14,225 nt of DNA from Gemmatimonadota bacterium (GTDB lineage Bacteria; Gemmatimonadota; Gemmatimonadetes; Longimicrobiales; Gaopeijiaceae). Made by a program: the position numbers and the translations under genes. Shown piece after piece: positions 5,078-12,752 of this stretch. The DNA is taken from NCBI GenBank assembly GCA_003695865.1, contig RFGQ01000415.1:1-14225 (forward strand), in the 5' to 3' direction. The first letter of the stretch is position 1. Each line of letters starts with the position of its first letter. Under the pieces are notes generated by a model, which saw only the letters and a program-made list of their open reading frames with translations, ran no database searches and was not told the origin of the DNA.

Positions 5078-7516
5078 ATGGCCAAGCTGATCCGCGTCGA
5101 CCAGACGCTCGAGATCCCCGACAAGCTCCCCGTCATCGCGCTCCGCGATCTCGTCTTCTTCCCCTACATGGTCCTGCCGCTGCTCATCGGGCGTCCACGC
5201 TCGCTGCGGGCACTCGACGAGGCGGCGGAAGACGAGGGATTCGTGCTGCTCCTGGCTCAGCGCGAGGCCCATGTGGAGGAGCCCGAGCGCGACGACCTGT
5301 TCCGGGTGGGCACGGTCGCCCGCGTGTTGCAGTCCACACCGCTCCCCGACGGGAATACGCGGGTCGTGCTCGAGGGGGTGGGGAGGGCGCGGGTGCGCCG
5401 CTTCCTGCCCAGCGACGGGCACTTCCGCGCCTCGGTCGAGCCGTTCGTCACGGAAGAGCGCCACCCGCCGGCAAGAACGACCGATCCCGAAGAGGAAGCG
5501 CTCGTCCGCGGCGTGGAGCGGCTCTACCTGGAGTACATCCGCCTCAACGACCGGTTGCCCTCCGAACTGTCCGAGTCGCTGTCGGCCGACGGCGACCGCG
5601 CGCGGCTGGCGCACCTGATGGCCGGGCATCTGCTCGTGCTCGTTCCCGAAAAGCAGGAACTGCTCGAGACCGACTCGGTGCCACGACAGTTCGAGGCTCT
5701 GAAAGAGATCCTGGTCCGCGAGCTCGAGATCCTGCGCATCGAAGAGAAGCTCGACGAGCAGATCCGCTCGCAGATGGATCAGGACCGGCGGCAGTTCTAC
5801 CTGCAGGAGCAACTCAAGGCGATCCACCGTGAACTGGGGTCGGGCGCCGACGACGACTGGACCGAGCTCGAGGGCGTGATCCGCGACGCCCGACTCCCGG
5901 CACAGGCCCGCGAGCGGGCCGAGCGGGAGCTGGGGCGACTGCGAAAGCTCAACCCGGTGGCGCCCGAAGCCGCCGTCATCCGCACGTATCTGGAGTGGAT
6001 CCTCGCCCTGCCCTGGGAGCACCGCACCGAAGACAACCTCGACGTGCAGCACGCCGCCCGCGTGCTCGACGAGGCCCACTTCGGGCTGGACGAGGTGAAG
6101 GAGCGCGTGCTCGACCACATCGCAGTCCTCTCGCTCGTGGGCGAGCTCAAGGGGCCGATCCTGTGCCTGGTGGGTCCGCCCGGCGTCGGCAAGACCTCGC
6201 TCGGGCGCAGCATCGCCCGTGCGCTCGGCCGCGAGTTCGTCAGGGTCAGCCTGGGGGGTGTGCGCGACGAGGCCGAGATCCGGGGACACCGGCGCACCTA
6301 CGTGGGCGCCCTGCCCGGGCGTATCCTCCAGGGCATGCGCCGCGCGGGCAGCAGCAACCCGGTGTTCCTGCTCGACGAGGTCGACAAGCTGGCCAGCGAC
6401 TTCCACGGCGACCCCGGTGCGGCACTGCTGGAGGTGCTCGACCCCGAACAGAACCGCTCCTTCACGGACCACTACCTGGAGCTCGACTACGACCTCTCGC
6501 ACGTGCTCTGGGTGGCCACGGCGAACACGCTGGCCGGCATTCCGGGCCCCCTCCGCGACCGCATGGAGGTCATCCGTCTGCCCGGGTACCTCGAGACGGA
6601 GAAGCGGACGATCGCCATGCGCTTCCTGTGGCCACGCCAGGTGTCGCGCCACGGCCTGACGCCCGAGCGGGTGTCGTTGGCCGAAGAGGCCGTCAACGAG
6701 ATCATTCGCAGCTACACGCGTGAGGCCGGCGTGCGCGAACTCGAGCGCCGGGTTTCGCGCGTGGCGCGCAAGCTGGCCCGCCGCGTGGCCGAGGGCGAAC
6801 TCGCCGACGACCGCCACGTCGCCGTGGGTGCCGACGACCTGCCCGACCTGCTCGGCCCCCCACCCTACCTTCCGCCCGACCGCGAGGAGGGTGAGCACGC
6901 GGGCATCGCCAACGGACTGGCCTGGACCGAGGCCGGGGGTGAGGTGCTCGACGTCGAGGTCGCGGCCGTCCGCGGGACCGGCAAGATCCAGCTCACCGGC
7001 ACGCTGGGCGAGGTGATGAAGGAGTCGGCCTTCGCCGCCGTGACCTACGCGCGGGCGCGGGCCGCGAGCCTGGGGCTCGATCCCGACTTCCACCGCAAGG
7101 TCGACCTGCACATCCACATCCCGGAAGGCGCCACGCCCAAGGACGGACCGTCGGCCGGGATCACCATTGCCACGGCGATCATCTCGGCCCTCACCGACAT
7201 CCCCACACGCCCCGAGGTGGCGATGACCGGCGAGATCACTCTGCGTGGCCGCGTGCTCGCCGTGGGCGGCATCAAGGAGAAAGCGGTCGCGGCCATGCGC
7301 GCCGGCATCCGCCGGGTCATCCTTCCCGCCGCCACCGTGCCCGAGCTCGAGCGCCTGCCGGCCGAAGTGCGCGAGACCCTCGAGTTCGTGCCGGTGCGCA
7401 CCATGGACGAAGTGCTCGCCGAGGCGCTCACGCGGCCGCCCGAGGCCCGCCCCGCTGCCGCAGCGACCCTCGCCGAGCCGCGCGACGCAGGGCTTGGCGT
7501 CCACCGGACCCAGTAG
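5078..7516 (+). CDS. lon: ATP-dependent protease Lon (LonA type)
   Basis: Hexameric AAA+ serine protease that degrades damaged proteins and short-lived regulators in the cytoplasm. The product has 812 residues (E. coli 784). The N-terminal substrate-binding domain starts at LPVIALRDLVFFP (about 18-30), followed by a helical region to about 350. Walker A GPPGVGKT is at 366-373 and Walker B LLDEVDK at 431-437. The C-terminal peptidase domain has the catalytic dyad Ser692 (KDGPSAG) and Lys735 (GIKEKA), 43 residues apart as in the family. A low-complexity Ala/Pro-rich tail ends the protein. The ATG at 5078 has GGAG at 5070-5073, a rather short spacing, but no better in-frame start lies upstream. 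engB begins 10 bases after the TAG, whose last bases lie in the engB ribosome binding site. Very long open frames antisense to it are GC-driven shadows. Confidence 0.98.
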   Translation: MAKLIRVDQTLEIPDKLPVIALRDLVFFPYMVLPLLIGRPRSLRALDEAAEDEGFVLLLAQREAHVEEPERDDLFRVGTVARVLQSTPLPDGNTRVVLEGVGRARVRRFLPSDGHFRASVEPFVTEERHPPARTTDPEEEALVRGVERLYLEYIRLNDRLPSELSESLSADGDRARLAHLMAGHLLVLVPEKQELLETDSVPRQFEALKEILVRELEILRIEEKLDEQIRSQMDQDRRQFYLQEQLKAIHRELGSGADDDWTELEGVIRDARLPAQARERAERELGRLRKLNPVAPEAAVIRTYLEWILALPWEHRTEDNLDVQHAARVLDEAHFGLDEVKERVLDHIAVLSLVGELKGPILCLVGPPGVGKTSLGRSIARALGREFVRVSLGGVRDEAEIRGHRRTYVGALPGRILQGMRRAGSSNPVFLLDEVDKLASDFHGDPGAALLEVLDPEQNRSFTDHYLELDYDLSHVLWVATANTLAGIPGPLRDRMEVIRLPGYLETEKRTIAMRFLWPRQVSRHGLTPERVSLAEEAVNEIIRSYTREAGVRELERRVSRVARKLARRVAEGELADDRHVAVGADDLPDLLGPPPYLPPDREEGEHAGIANGLAWTEAGGEVLDVEVAAVRGTGKIQLTGTLGEVMKESAFAAVTYARARAASLGLDPDFHRKVDLHIHIPEGATPKDGPSAGITIATAIISALTDIPTRPEVAMTGEITLRGRVLAVGGIKEKAVAAMRAGIRRVILPAATVPELERLPAEVRETLEFVPVRTMDEVLAEALTRPPEARPAAAATLAEPRDAGLGVHRTQ

Positions 7517-7526
7517 GGAGCCGGGC

Positions 7527-8168
7527 GTGAAGATCGGCTCGGTGGAGTACGTCTGCTCGGTCCCCGACCCTTCCGTTCCCGTGCCCGCCGAGGGGCTGCC
7601 CCACGTCGCCTTTTCGGGGCGCTCCAACGTGGGGAAGTCGTCGCTCATCAACACGCTGCTGCGCCGCACACGCAACAAGATCGCCCACGTCTCGGGCCGG
7701 CCCGGCAAGACCCGGGCGCTCAACTTCTATCGGGTGAACGAGCGCTTCTTCCTGGTGGATCTGCCGGGCTACGGATACGCCGCGGTGTCGAGGGCCGCTC
7801 GGCGACAGTGGAAGACGCTGGTCGAAGACTACCTACGGAACCAGCAGGCGTTGAAAGGGGTCGTGCACCTGGTGGACGCTCGCCACGAGCCCACGAAGGA
7901 CGACCTGCAGATGATGGAGTTCCTGGCCGACACCGGGCTGCCGACACTCGTGGTGCTCACCAAAATCGACAAGATCGGCCGCGGGCGCCGGCGCGCGGTC
8001 GTGGCGGCCGCCGCAGAGGCGCTCGGGCTCGATGCGGAGCAACTGCTTCCCTTCTCGTCGAAGACGGGCGAGGGGCGCGACGAGTTGCTGGGCGCGCTCT
8101 CCGAGCTACTCGACCTGGAGGACGGAGACATCGGGGGCACGGCGTCGACCGGCGGAGGCCGGCAGTGA
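7527..8168 (+). CDS. engB: Ribosome biogenesis GTP-binding protein EngB/YsxC/YihA
   Basis: Small TRAFAC-class GTPase needed for late large-subunit ribosome assembly in bacteria where it has been studied. The product has 213 residues with all GTPase boxes: G1 GRSNVGKS (31-38), G2 threonine T62 in PGKTR, G3 DLPGYG (78-83), G4 TKID (144-147) and G5 SSKTG (176-180). A GTG start at 7527 is chosen: AGGGAG (7515-7520) lies 6 bases upstream, and the frame before it lies inside lon. It sits 10 bases after lon and its TGA overlaps the next gene's GTG (GTGA), so the three genes likely form one operon. A lon-engB pairing is also seen in Firmicutes (lonA-ysxC). Confidence 0.96.
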   Translation: MKIGSVEYVCSVPDPSVPVPAEGLPHVAFSGRSNVGKSSLINTLLRRTRNKIAHVSGRPGKTRALNFYRVNERFFLVDLPGYGYAAVSRAARRQWKTLVEDYLRNQQALKGVVHLVDARHEPTKDDLQMMEFLADTGLPTLVVLTKIDKIGRGRRRAVVAAAAEALGLDAEQLLPFSSKTGEGRDELLGALSELLDLEDGDIGGTASTGGGRQ

Positions 8169-8788
8169 GGCGACTGCACGGGCGACTGCGCGGCTGGGCC
8201 GCTGTGGTGGCCTGCGCTCTCGTGGCGGCTGCCTGCGCCGGCGTGCCGCAGGGCGGATCCGGTGCGGGCGTGCAGGCAGACGACGCCGAACTCCCGGTCG
8301 GGCTGGGACGGCTGACCGAGCGCGAGTTCTCGCTGCGGGTCCGGCAGGGCGCGCTCGAGGTGCGGCTCACGCCGCTCGCCGAGAACGTGATCCGGCTGGC
8401 CGCGCCCGACACCTACCAGCGGCTTTCGGCGCTGGTCCGGCGCTATCGTCCTCAGGCGCAGGAGCGGATCCCCGACGGCGCCCGGCTCTTTCTGGTGTCG
8501 ATGTTCTCGCGGAGCCCCGACGTGACCTTCGAACCCGAGGACGTACACCTCTTCAGCCGCGGCACACGCTACGATCCCGTCCTCATCCTTCCGCTCACGC
8601 CGGAGTGGGGCCTGCAGCGCCTGCAACAGGAAGAGACCCAGAGCGCGGTGTACGCCTTCGGCCCGGGAATCGATCTGGAAGTCGACCTGGTGCTGGACTA
8701 CAGGGGCGCCCGCGACACGAGTTGGGACCGCATCCTCTCGGTGCTGCGGGCGGAGCGGGCCCGCGTGCGGGCGCGCGGCGGCGACTGA
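8165..8788 (+). CDS. Predicted lipoprotein of unknown function
   Basis: A 207-residue protein that I do not recognise. A basic N-terminus (MRRLHGRLRGW) is followed by a hydrophobic stretch ending in lipobox VAAAC with Cys24, indicating export and lipid anchoring. The mature part opens with a low-complexity Gly/Ala linker. It then forms an apparently globular domain with alternating strands (FSLRVRQGALEVRLTPL, ARLFLVSMFSR, DPVLILPLTPEWG, IDLEVDLVLDYRG) and ends in a basic helix. No catalytic motif is evident. The GTG start overlaps the engB stop (GTGA), and GGAGG at 8154-8158 lies 6 bases before it. It is convergent with the regulator gene. Why an envelope lipoprotein is coupled to a ribosome-assembly GTPase and lon is not obvious. 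Confidence 0.8.
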   Translation: MRRLHGRLRGWAAVVACALVAAACAGVPQGGSGAGVQADDAELPVGLGRLTEREFSLRVRQGALEVRLTPLAENVIRLAAPDTYQRLSALVRRYRPQAQERIPDGARLFLVSMFSRSPDVTFEPEDVHLFSRGTRYDPVLILPLTPEWGLQRLQQEETQSAVYAFGPGIDLEVDLVLDYRGARDTSWDRILSVLRAERARVRARGGD

Positions 8789-8851
8789 GTCCGGGTCGGT
8801 CTACGGGGCCTGCGGCACCTCCCTCACCGGCCCGGCCGCGGCGCCCGGCCC

Positions 8852-10567
8852 TCACGCCTCGTCGTCGAGGCCGTACTTCTTGAGCTTCCGGTAGAGCGTG
8901 CGCTCGCCGATCTGCAACCGCTGCGCCGCCCGGCGTCGGTTGCCTCGCTCGGCGAGGAGTGCGGCCCGGATCGCCTCGCGCTCGAGGTCTTCCATCGTCA
9001 TCCCCTCTCGGTACACGACGACGCCGTCCTCGCCCCCGTCTTCCCCCGTCTCGGGGTCCGGCCCGGCCGCTTCCGCCCCCGAGGGCTCGTCGGCCACCGT
9101 CTCCGCCACGGGCACGCTCTCGCGGTCCTCCACCCCGTCCAGGCGCCCGAGCTCTACCGTGCCCGCGCCACCCGCGGTCTCCACCGCCGCAGGCCCCGCG
9201 AGCACCTCGCCCCGACCTGCGGCTCCGCCCCACCCGGCCGGCGCGCCCTCCCGCCGGTACGCCTCGAACTCCCGGCGCAGGTCGTCCACGTCCATGCGCA
9301 GATCGACGAGGGTGCGGAAGATGAACTCGAGCTGCGGTCGCAGGGCGCCCGCGCCGTCTCCGGCGTCTGCGCGTTCCGCTACGGAACCCGGACCCAGAGG
9401 CACCGGAAGCGCCGCCTCGTCGGTGACGACGCCGCGCACCTCGGGTGGAATGTCGGCGGGCACGATCTGCCTTCCCGGCGCCAGCACCACCATGCTTTCC
9501 ACCAGGTTCTGCAGCTCCCGCACGTTCCCGGGCCAGGAGTAGCGCATGAGGATCTCCATGGCTTCGGGTGATATGCCATGGAAGGGCCGATCGTACCGCT
9601 TGCTGACTTCGCGAATGAAGGCGTTGACCAGCAGGGGAATGTCTTCGCGGCGCCGACGTAGGGGTGGAAGCTCGATGCGCAGCACGTTCAAGCGGTAGTA
9701 CAGGTCCTTGCGGAAGTCGCCGATGGCCACGAGCCGCTTCAGATCCTGGTTCGTGGCGGCGATGATGCGCACATCCACCCGAATCGGCTTCTCCCCGCCG
9801 ACGCGGAGGAACTCACGCTGCTCGAGCACCCGCAGCAGCTTGGTCTGCGTCTGCAGCGGCATCTCGCCGATCTCGTCCAGGAAGATCGTGCCGCCGTGGG
9901 CCAGCTCGAACAGCCCGCGCCGGGCGTCGATGGCGCCCGTGAAGGCGCCCTTCTCGTGCCCGAACAGTTCGCTCTCGAGCAGCGTCTCGGAGAGCGCCGC
10001 CACGTTGACCGCGATGAACGGCTTGTGGCGGCGCGGAGAGAGGGCATGGATACCCCGCGCCACCAGTTCCTTCCCCGTGCCCGACTCACCCGTGACGAGC
10101 ACGGTCGAGTTCACCGGCGCGATCTGGACCACGCGTTCGAGCACCTCGCGCATGGCGTCGGTCTCGCCGACGATGCCGGTGATCTCCTGCAGGCGCCGCC
10201 GCTCGAGCAGCGTGTGCCCCACCAGCGCCACCTCGTCGGCGGACGCGTCGGGCCGGAAGACCTCGTCGAACCCCGCGACCGGCGCGGGGGAGCGCCCCTC
10301 GGGCGCCCGGGCGACGAACGCGAACACCGGCACGCCGAGCTGCTCGTGCGCAGCCCGTACGAGTCGATCGGGCGGCGCCTGCCCGCCTTCGACCGGAGCG
10401 GTCAGGACGAGCAGGCGCGCGTCGTCGAAGTCCGAGACGTCTTCGTCGGGAGTGACCAGCTCGACCGCGTACCCCTGCTCCTCGAAGGCCTCGCGCAGCG
10501 CGCCCGCCCTCGGCAGGTCGTGCGTGGAAACGAGGACCCGTCCGTCCGCCCGCACCGCCGCGCTCAC
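8852..10567 (-). CDS. Sigma-54-dependent transcriptional regulator with degenerate receiver domain
   Basis: A 571-residue bacterial enhancer-binding protein. Residues about 9-125 have the layout of a response-regulator receiver, but the acidic pair (STHD, 14-17), the phospho-acceptor (Thr56 at the end of strand 3, VLTAP) and the conserved lysine (Arg105, FRPD) are all replaced. The AAA+ domain has Walker A GESGTGKE (160-167), the sigma-54-contacting GAFTGA (207-212) and Walker B FLDEIGE (229-235), so it should remodel sigma-54 polymerase. After it comes a linker of over 100 residues with a predicted coiled-coil (FIFRTLVDLRMDVDDLRREF) and an acidic low-complexity stretch. A Fis-type helix-turn-helix at the C-terminus (about 530-571) binds the enhancer. 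The GTG start overlaps the gcvT TGA (GTGA), so expression is probably coupled to gcvT. Its targets cannot be read from the window. Confidence 0.93.
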   Translation of the reverse strand: MSAAVRADGRVLVSTHDLPRAGALREAFEEQGYAVELVTPDEDVSDFDDARLLVLTAPVEGGQAPPDRLVRAAHEQLGVPVFAFVARAPEGRSPAPVAGFDEVFRPDASADEVALVGHTLLERRRLQEITGIVGETDAMREVLERVVQIAPVNSTVLVTGESGTGKELVARGIHALSPRRHKPFIAVNVAALSETLLESELFGHEKGAFTGAIDARRGLFELAHGGTIFLDEIGEMPLQTQTKLLRVLEQREFLRVGGEKPIRVDVRIIAATNQDLKRLVAIGDFRKDLYYRLNVLRIELPPLRRRREDIPLLVNAFIREVSKRYDRPFHGISPEAMEILMRYSWPGNVRELQNLVESMVVLAPGRQIVPADIPPEVRGVVTDEAALPVPLGPGSVAERADAGDGAGALRPQLEFIFRTLVDLRMDVDDLRREFEAYRREGAPAGWGGAAGRGEVLAGPAAVETAGGAGTVELGRLDGVEDRESVPVAETVADEPSGAEAAGPDPETGEDGGEDGVVVYREGMTMEDLEREAIRAALLAERGNRRRAAQRLQIGERTLYRKLKKYGLDDEA

Positions 10568-11673
10568 CTGCGGATCGAGCCTCCGGTGTAGAACGGCGGG
10601 CGCACAACTTCGGCCGCGAGCACCCGGTCGCGTACCCGGATGCCGAGGGCCGTGCCCGCCGCGCCGAGGTCGGCCGGCACGTAGCCCATCGCGATACCGT
10701 GGCCGAGCGTCGGGCTCACGGTGCCCGAGGTGACTTCACCGACGTCGGCCCCCTCGTGCACGATCGGATAGTGGGGACGCGGGAAGCCGCGCTCGGTGAG
10801 CTGCAGGCCCACCAGGCGCCGGCTCACGCCCTGTTCCTTCTGGCGGGCCAGCGCCTCGCGTCCCACGAAGTCGCCCTTGTCGAGCTTGACGACCCACCCC
10901 AGTCGCCCTTCCAGGGGCGTGTGCTCCTCATCGAGGTCGTTGCCGTAGAGCGCGTAGCCCATCTCGAGCCGCAGCGTGTCGCGCGCACCCAGGCCCGCCG
11001 GCAAGAGCCCCTCGTCGCGGCCCTGCTCGAGCAGTGCGCGCCACACGGCCACCGCCCCGCCCACGGGCAGGTACAACTCGAAGCCGTCCTCCCCCGTGTA
11101 TCCGGTCCGGCTCACGACGCCGTCGACTCCGGCGACGGTGCCCTCTGCGAAGCGGTAGTACCCGAGCGCATTGAGATCCACGTCGGTCAACGGCGCCAGC
11201 ACGCGTTGGGCGACGGGCCCCTGCAGCGCCAACAGGGCCAGTGCGTCGGAGCGGTCCTCGACCTCGACGTCGAAGGCGGTGGCGTGCTCGCGCACCCACG
11301 CCCAGTCGACGTCCCGCCGGGCACCGTTCACCACGAGCATGTAGTGCTCGGGAAAGCGATACACGACGAGGTCGTCGATGATGCCCCCGTCCTCGCGGCA
11401 CATGGCCGAGTACTGACACTGCCCCACTTCGAGGCGCGACGCGTCGTTCACCGTCAGGTGCTGGACCAGCGCCAGCGCGTCGCCGCCGCGGATCACGAAC
11501 TCCCCCATGTGCGACACGTCGAACAGCCCCGCCGCGCCGCGCACCGCGTGGTGTTCGGCCGTGATGCCGGTGGGATACTGCACCGGCAGGGCGTAGCCGG
11601 CGAAGGGGACGATCTTGCCGCCGAGCGCCACGTGCTCGTCGTACAGGGGTGTATGCTTCAGAGCCTCGCTCAT
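10564..11673 (-). CDS. gcvT: Aminomethyltransferase, glycine cleavage system T protein
   Basis: T protein of the glycine cleavage system: it moves the methylene group from the lipoyl-bound aminomethyl of H protein to tetrahydrofolate, releasing ammonia. The product has 369 residues (E. coli 364). Family blocks visible are TPLYDEHVALGGKIVPFAGY (8-27), the FDVSHMGEF block (51-59), GGIIDDLVVYR with the catalytic-region aspartates D100/D101, and the C-terminal GYALYGNDLDEEHTPLE block. The ATG at 11673 has GGAGG (11682-11686 on the minus strand) 8 bases upstream. No gcvH or gcvP is present here, so the rest of the system is elsewhere. No glycine riboswitch is recognisable in the 85 bases before it. 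Its stop overlaps the downstream regulator start. Confidence 0.95.
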   Translation of the reverse strand: MSEALKHTPLYDEHVALGGKIVPFAGYALPVQYPTGITAEHHAVRGAAGLFDVSHMGEFVIRGGDALALVQHLTVNDASRLEVGQCQYSAMCREDGGIIDDLVVYRFPEHYMLVVNGARRDVDWAWVREHATAFDVEVEDRSDALALLALQGPVAQRVLAPLTDVDLNALGYYRFAEGTVAGVDGVVSRTGYTGEDGFELYLPVGGAVAVWRALLEQGRDEGLLPAGLGARDTLRLEMGYALYGNDLDEEHTPLEGRLGWVVKLDKGDFVGREALARQKEQGVSRRLVGLQLTERGFPRPHYPIVHEGADVGEVTSGTVSPTLGHGIAMGYVPADLGAAGTALGIRVRDRVLAAEVVRPPFYTGGSIRR

Positions 11674-11692
11674 CGTGCGGGCCTCCGTGTGT

Positions 11693-11711
11693 TCTCTCGT
11701 GGTCTCTCGTG
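11693..11711. repeat. Two direct copies of TCTCTCGTG before gcvT
   Basis: TCTCTCGTG occurs at 11693-11701 and 11703-11711, exactly 10 bases apart, 20-38 bases upstream of the gcvT start. The one-turn spacing could suit a DNA-binding protein, but it could equally be a chance duplication. Confidence 0.4.
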
Positions 11712-11725
11712 AGCCGATGCCGCAG

Positions 11726-11747
11726 CCGCCGGCCGGGCGGCCGGCGG
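11726..11747 (-). terminator. GC hairpin between argF and gcvT
   Basis: CCGCCGGCC (11726-11734) and GGCCGGCGG (11739-11747) form a perfect nine-pair stem with a GGGC loop, 12 bases beyond the argF stop on the minus strand. No T-tract follows. It may partly end the hslU-argF transcript, or set relative expression of argF and gcvT. Confidence 0.45.
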
Positions 11748-11758
11748 GGCCCGTTCAC

Positions 11759-12670
11759 TCAGGTCATCAGGAAGATCAGCAGCGCTTTCTGTGCGTGCAG
11801 CCGGTTCTCCGCCTCGTCGAATATGCGTGACCGGGGCCCGTCGATCACCTCCGCGGTCACCTCCTCGCCCCGGTGGGCCGGCAGACAGTGGAGGAAGATC
11901 GCCTCGGGACGGGCGCGGTCCATGAGCGGTCCGTCCACCCGGTAGCCGGCGAACGCGCGGGCGCGGGCTTCGGCCTCTTCCTCCTGACCCATCGACGCCC
12001 ACACGTCGGTGGTGACCACGTCCGCGCCCTCGGCGGCCTCGAGCGGGTCGCGCAGCAACTCGACCCGCCCGCTCCCGCGCGCGCGCTCGAGAATCTCCGG
12101 GTCCGGGTCGTAGCCCTCGGGGCAGGCCAACCGCAGGCCGAAGCCGAGGCGGTGAGCCGCGTTCAGCCACGAGTTGGCCATGTTGTTCCCGTCGCCGATC
12201 CAGGCCACGGCGCGGGCCTCCAGATCGGGGCCGAACGCCTCCACGACGGTCTGCAGGTCGGCCAGGATCTGGCACGGATGCAGCAGGTCGGTGAGCCCGT
12301 TGATCACGGGCACGTCCGCCTCGCGCGCGAGCTCCTCGACCTCGGCGTGCGCGAACGTCCGGATCATGATCGCGTCCACGTAGCGGGAGAGCACCTTCGC
12401 CGTGTCGTGCACGCTCTCTCCCCGCCCCATCTGAGTGTGCGCATCCGAGAGGAACACCGCGTGTCCGCCCAGGTGCGCCATCCCGACCTCGAACGACACC
12501 CGCGTCCGGGTCGAGCTCTTGCGGAAGATCATGGCGAGCGTCCGACCCTCGAGCGGGCGCACGGGACCCTCGCCGCGCTTCAGACGCGCGGCCAGATCGA
12601 GCACCTGCCGGAGTTCGTCGCGAGAGAGGTCGGGAATCGCGAGAAAGTCGCGTTTGGCCGCGTGGTTCAC
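11759..12670 (-). CDS. argF: Ornithine carbamoyltransferase
   Basis: Makes citrulline from ornithine and carbamoyl phosphate in arginine biosynthesis. The product has 303 residues, normal for the shorter family members. The carbamoyl-phosphate loop STRTR is at 53-57, HPCQ at 131-134, the ornithine-side DxxxSMG (DVWASMG) at 222-228, and HCLPA at 261-265. These favour ornithine rather than aspartate as co-substrate. A GTG start at 12670 is chosen because AGGAGA (12675-12680 on the minus strand) lies just upstream and the protein then begins with the usual KRDFLAIPDLS. The frame is open further back to 12808, but that would add 46 atypical residues overlapping hslU. It follows hslU after 82 bases. 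No arginine-repressor box is evident. Confidence 0.95.
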   Translation of the reverse strand: MNHAAKRDFLAIPDLSRDELRQVLDLAARLKRGEGPVRPLEGRTLAMIFRKSSTRTRVSFEVGMAHLGGHAVFLSDAHTQMGRGESVHDTAKVLSRYVDAIMIRTFAHAEVEELAREADVPVINGLTDLLHPCQILADLQTVVEAFGPDLEARAVAWIGDGNNMANSWLNAAHRLGFGLRLACPEGYDPDPEILERARGSGRVELLRDPLEAAEGADVVTTDVWASMGQEEEAEARARAFAGYRVDGPLMDRARPEAIFLHCLPAHRGEEVTAEVIDGPRSRIFDEAENRLHAQKALLIFLMT

Positions 12671-12752
12671 CTGGTCTCCTGTCGCCGTGGGCCCCTGTGG
12701 CGGCCGCAAGGTACACTCCGGCGCCACGCACCGGAAGCCGGGCCGCGGCCGA

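Noticed and set aside
3829..5832. A 667-codon open frame on the + strand over the fusion gene, the divergent region and the start of lon
   Set aside because: It overlaps lon in another frame, is rich in Arg, Pro and Gly, and lacks a ribosome binding site or motif. It is a GC-driven shadow of the minus-strand fusion gene.
4553..7723. A 1056-codon open frame on the minus strand opposite lon
   Set aside because: Lon on the + strand has every catalytic motif. The antisense frame translates to low-complexity Gly/Arg/Ala/Val/Leu-rich sequence with no recognisable domain and also crosses the ends of two other genes. Long antisense frames are expected at this GC content.
11674..11758. Possible glycine riboswitch before gcvT
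   Set aside because: Only 85 bases are available, dominated by a GC hairpin and short direct repeats. I cannot find the conserved glycine aptamer core.
12266..12281. TGGCAC followed by GGATGCAGCA, resembling a sigma-54 -24/-12 promoter
   Set aside because: It lies inside argF, the -12 half reads CAGCA instead of TTGCA, and nothing suitable lies downstream on that strand.
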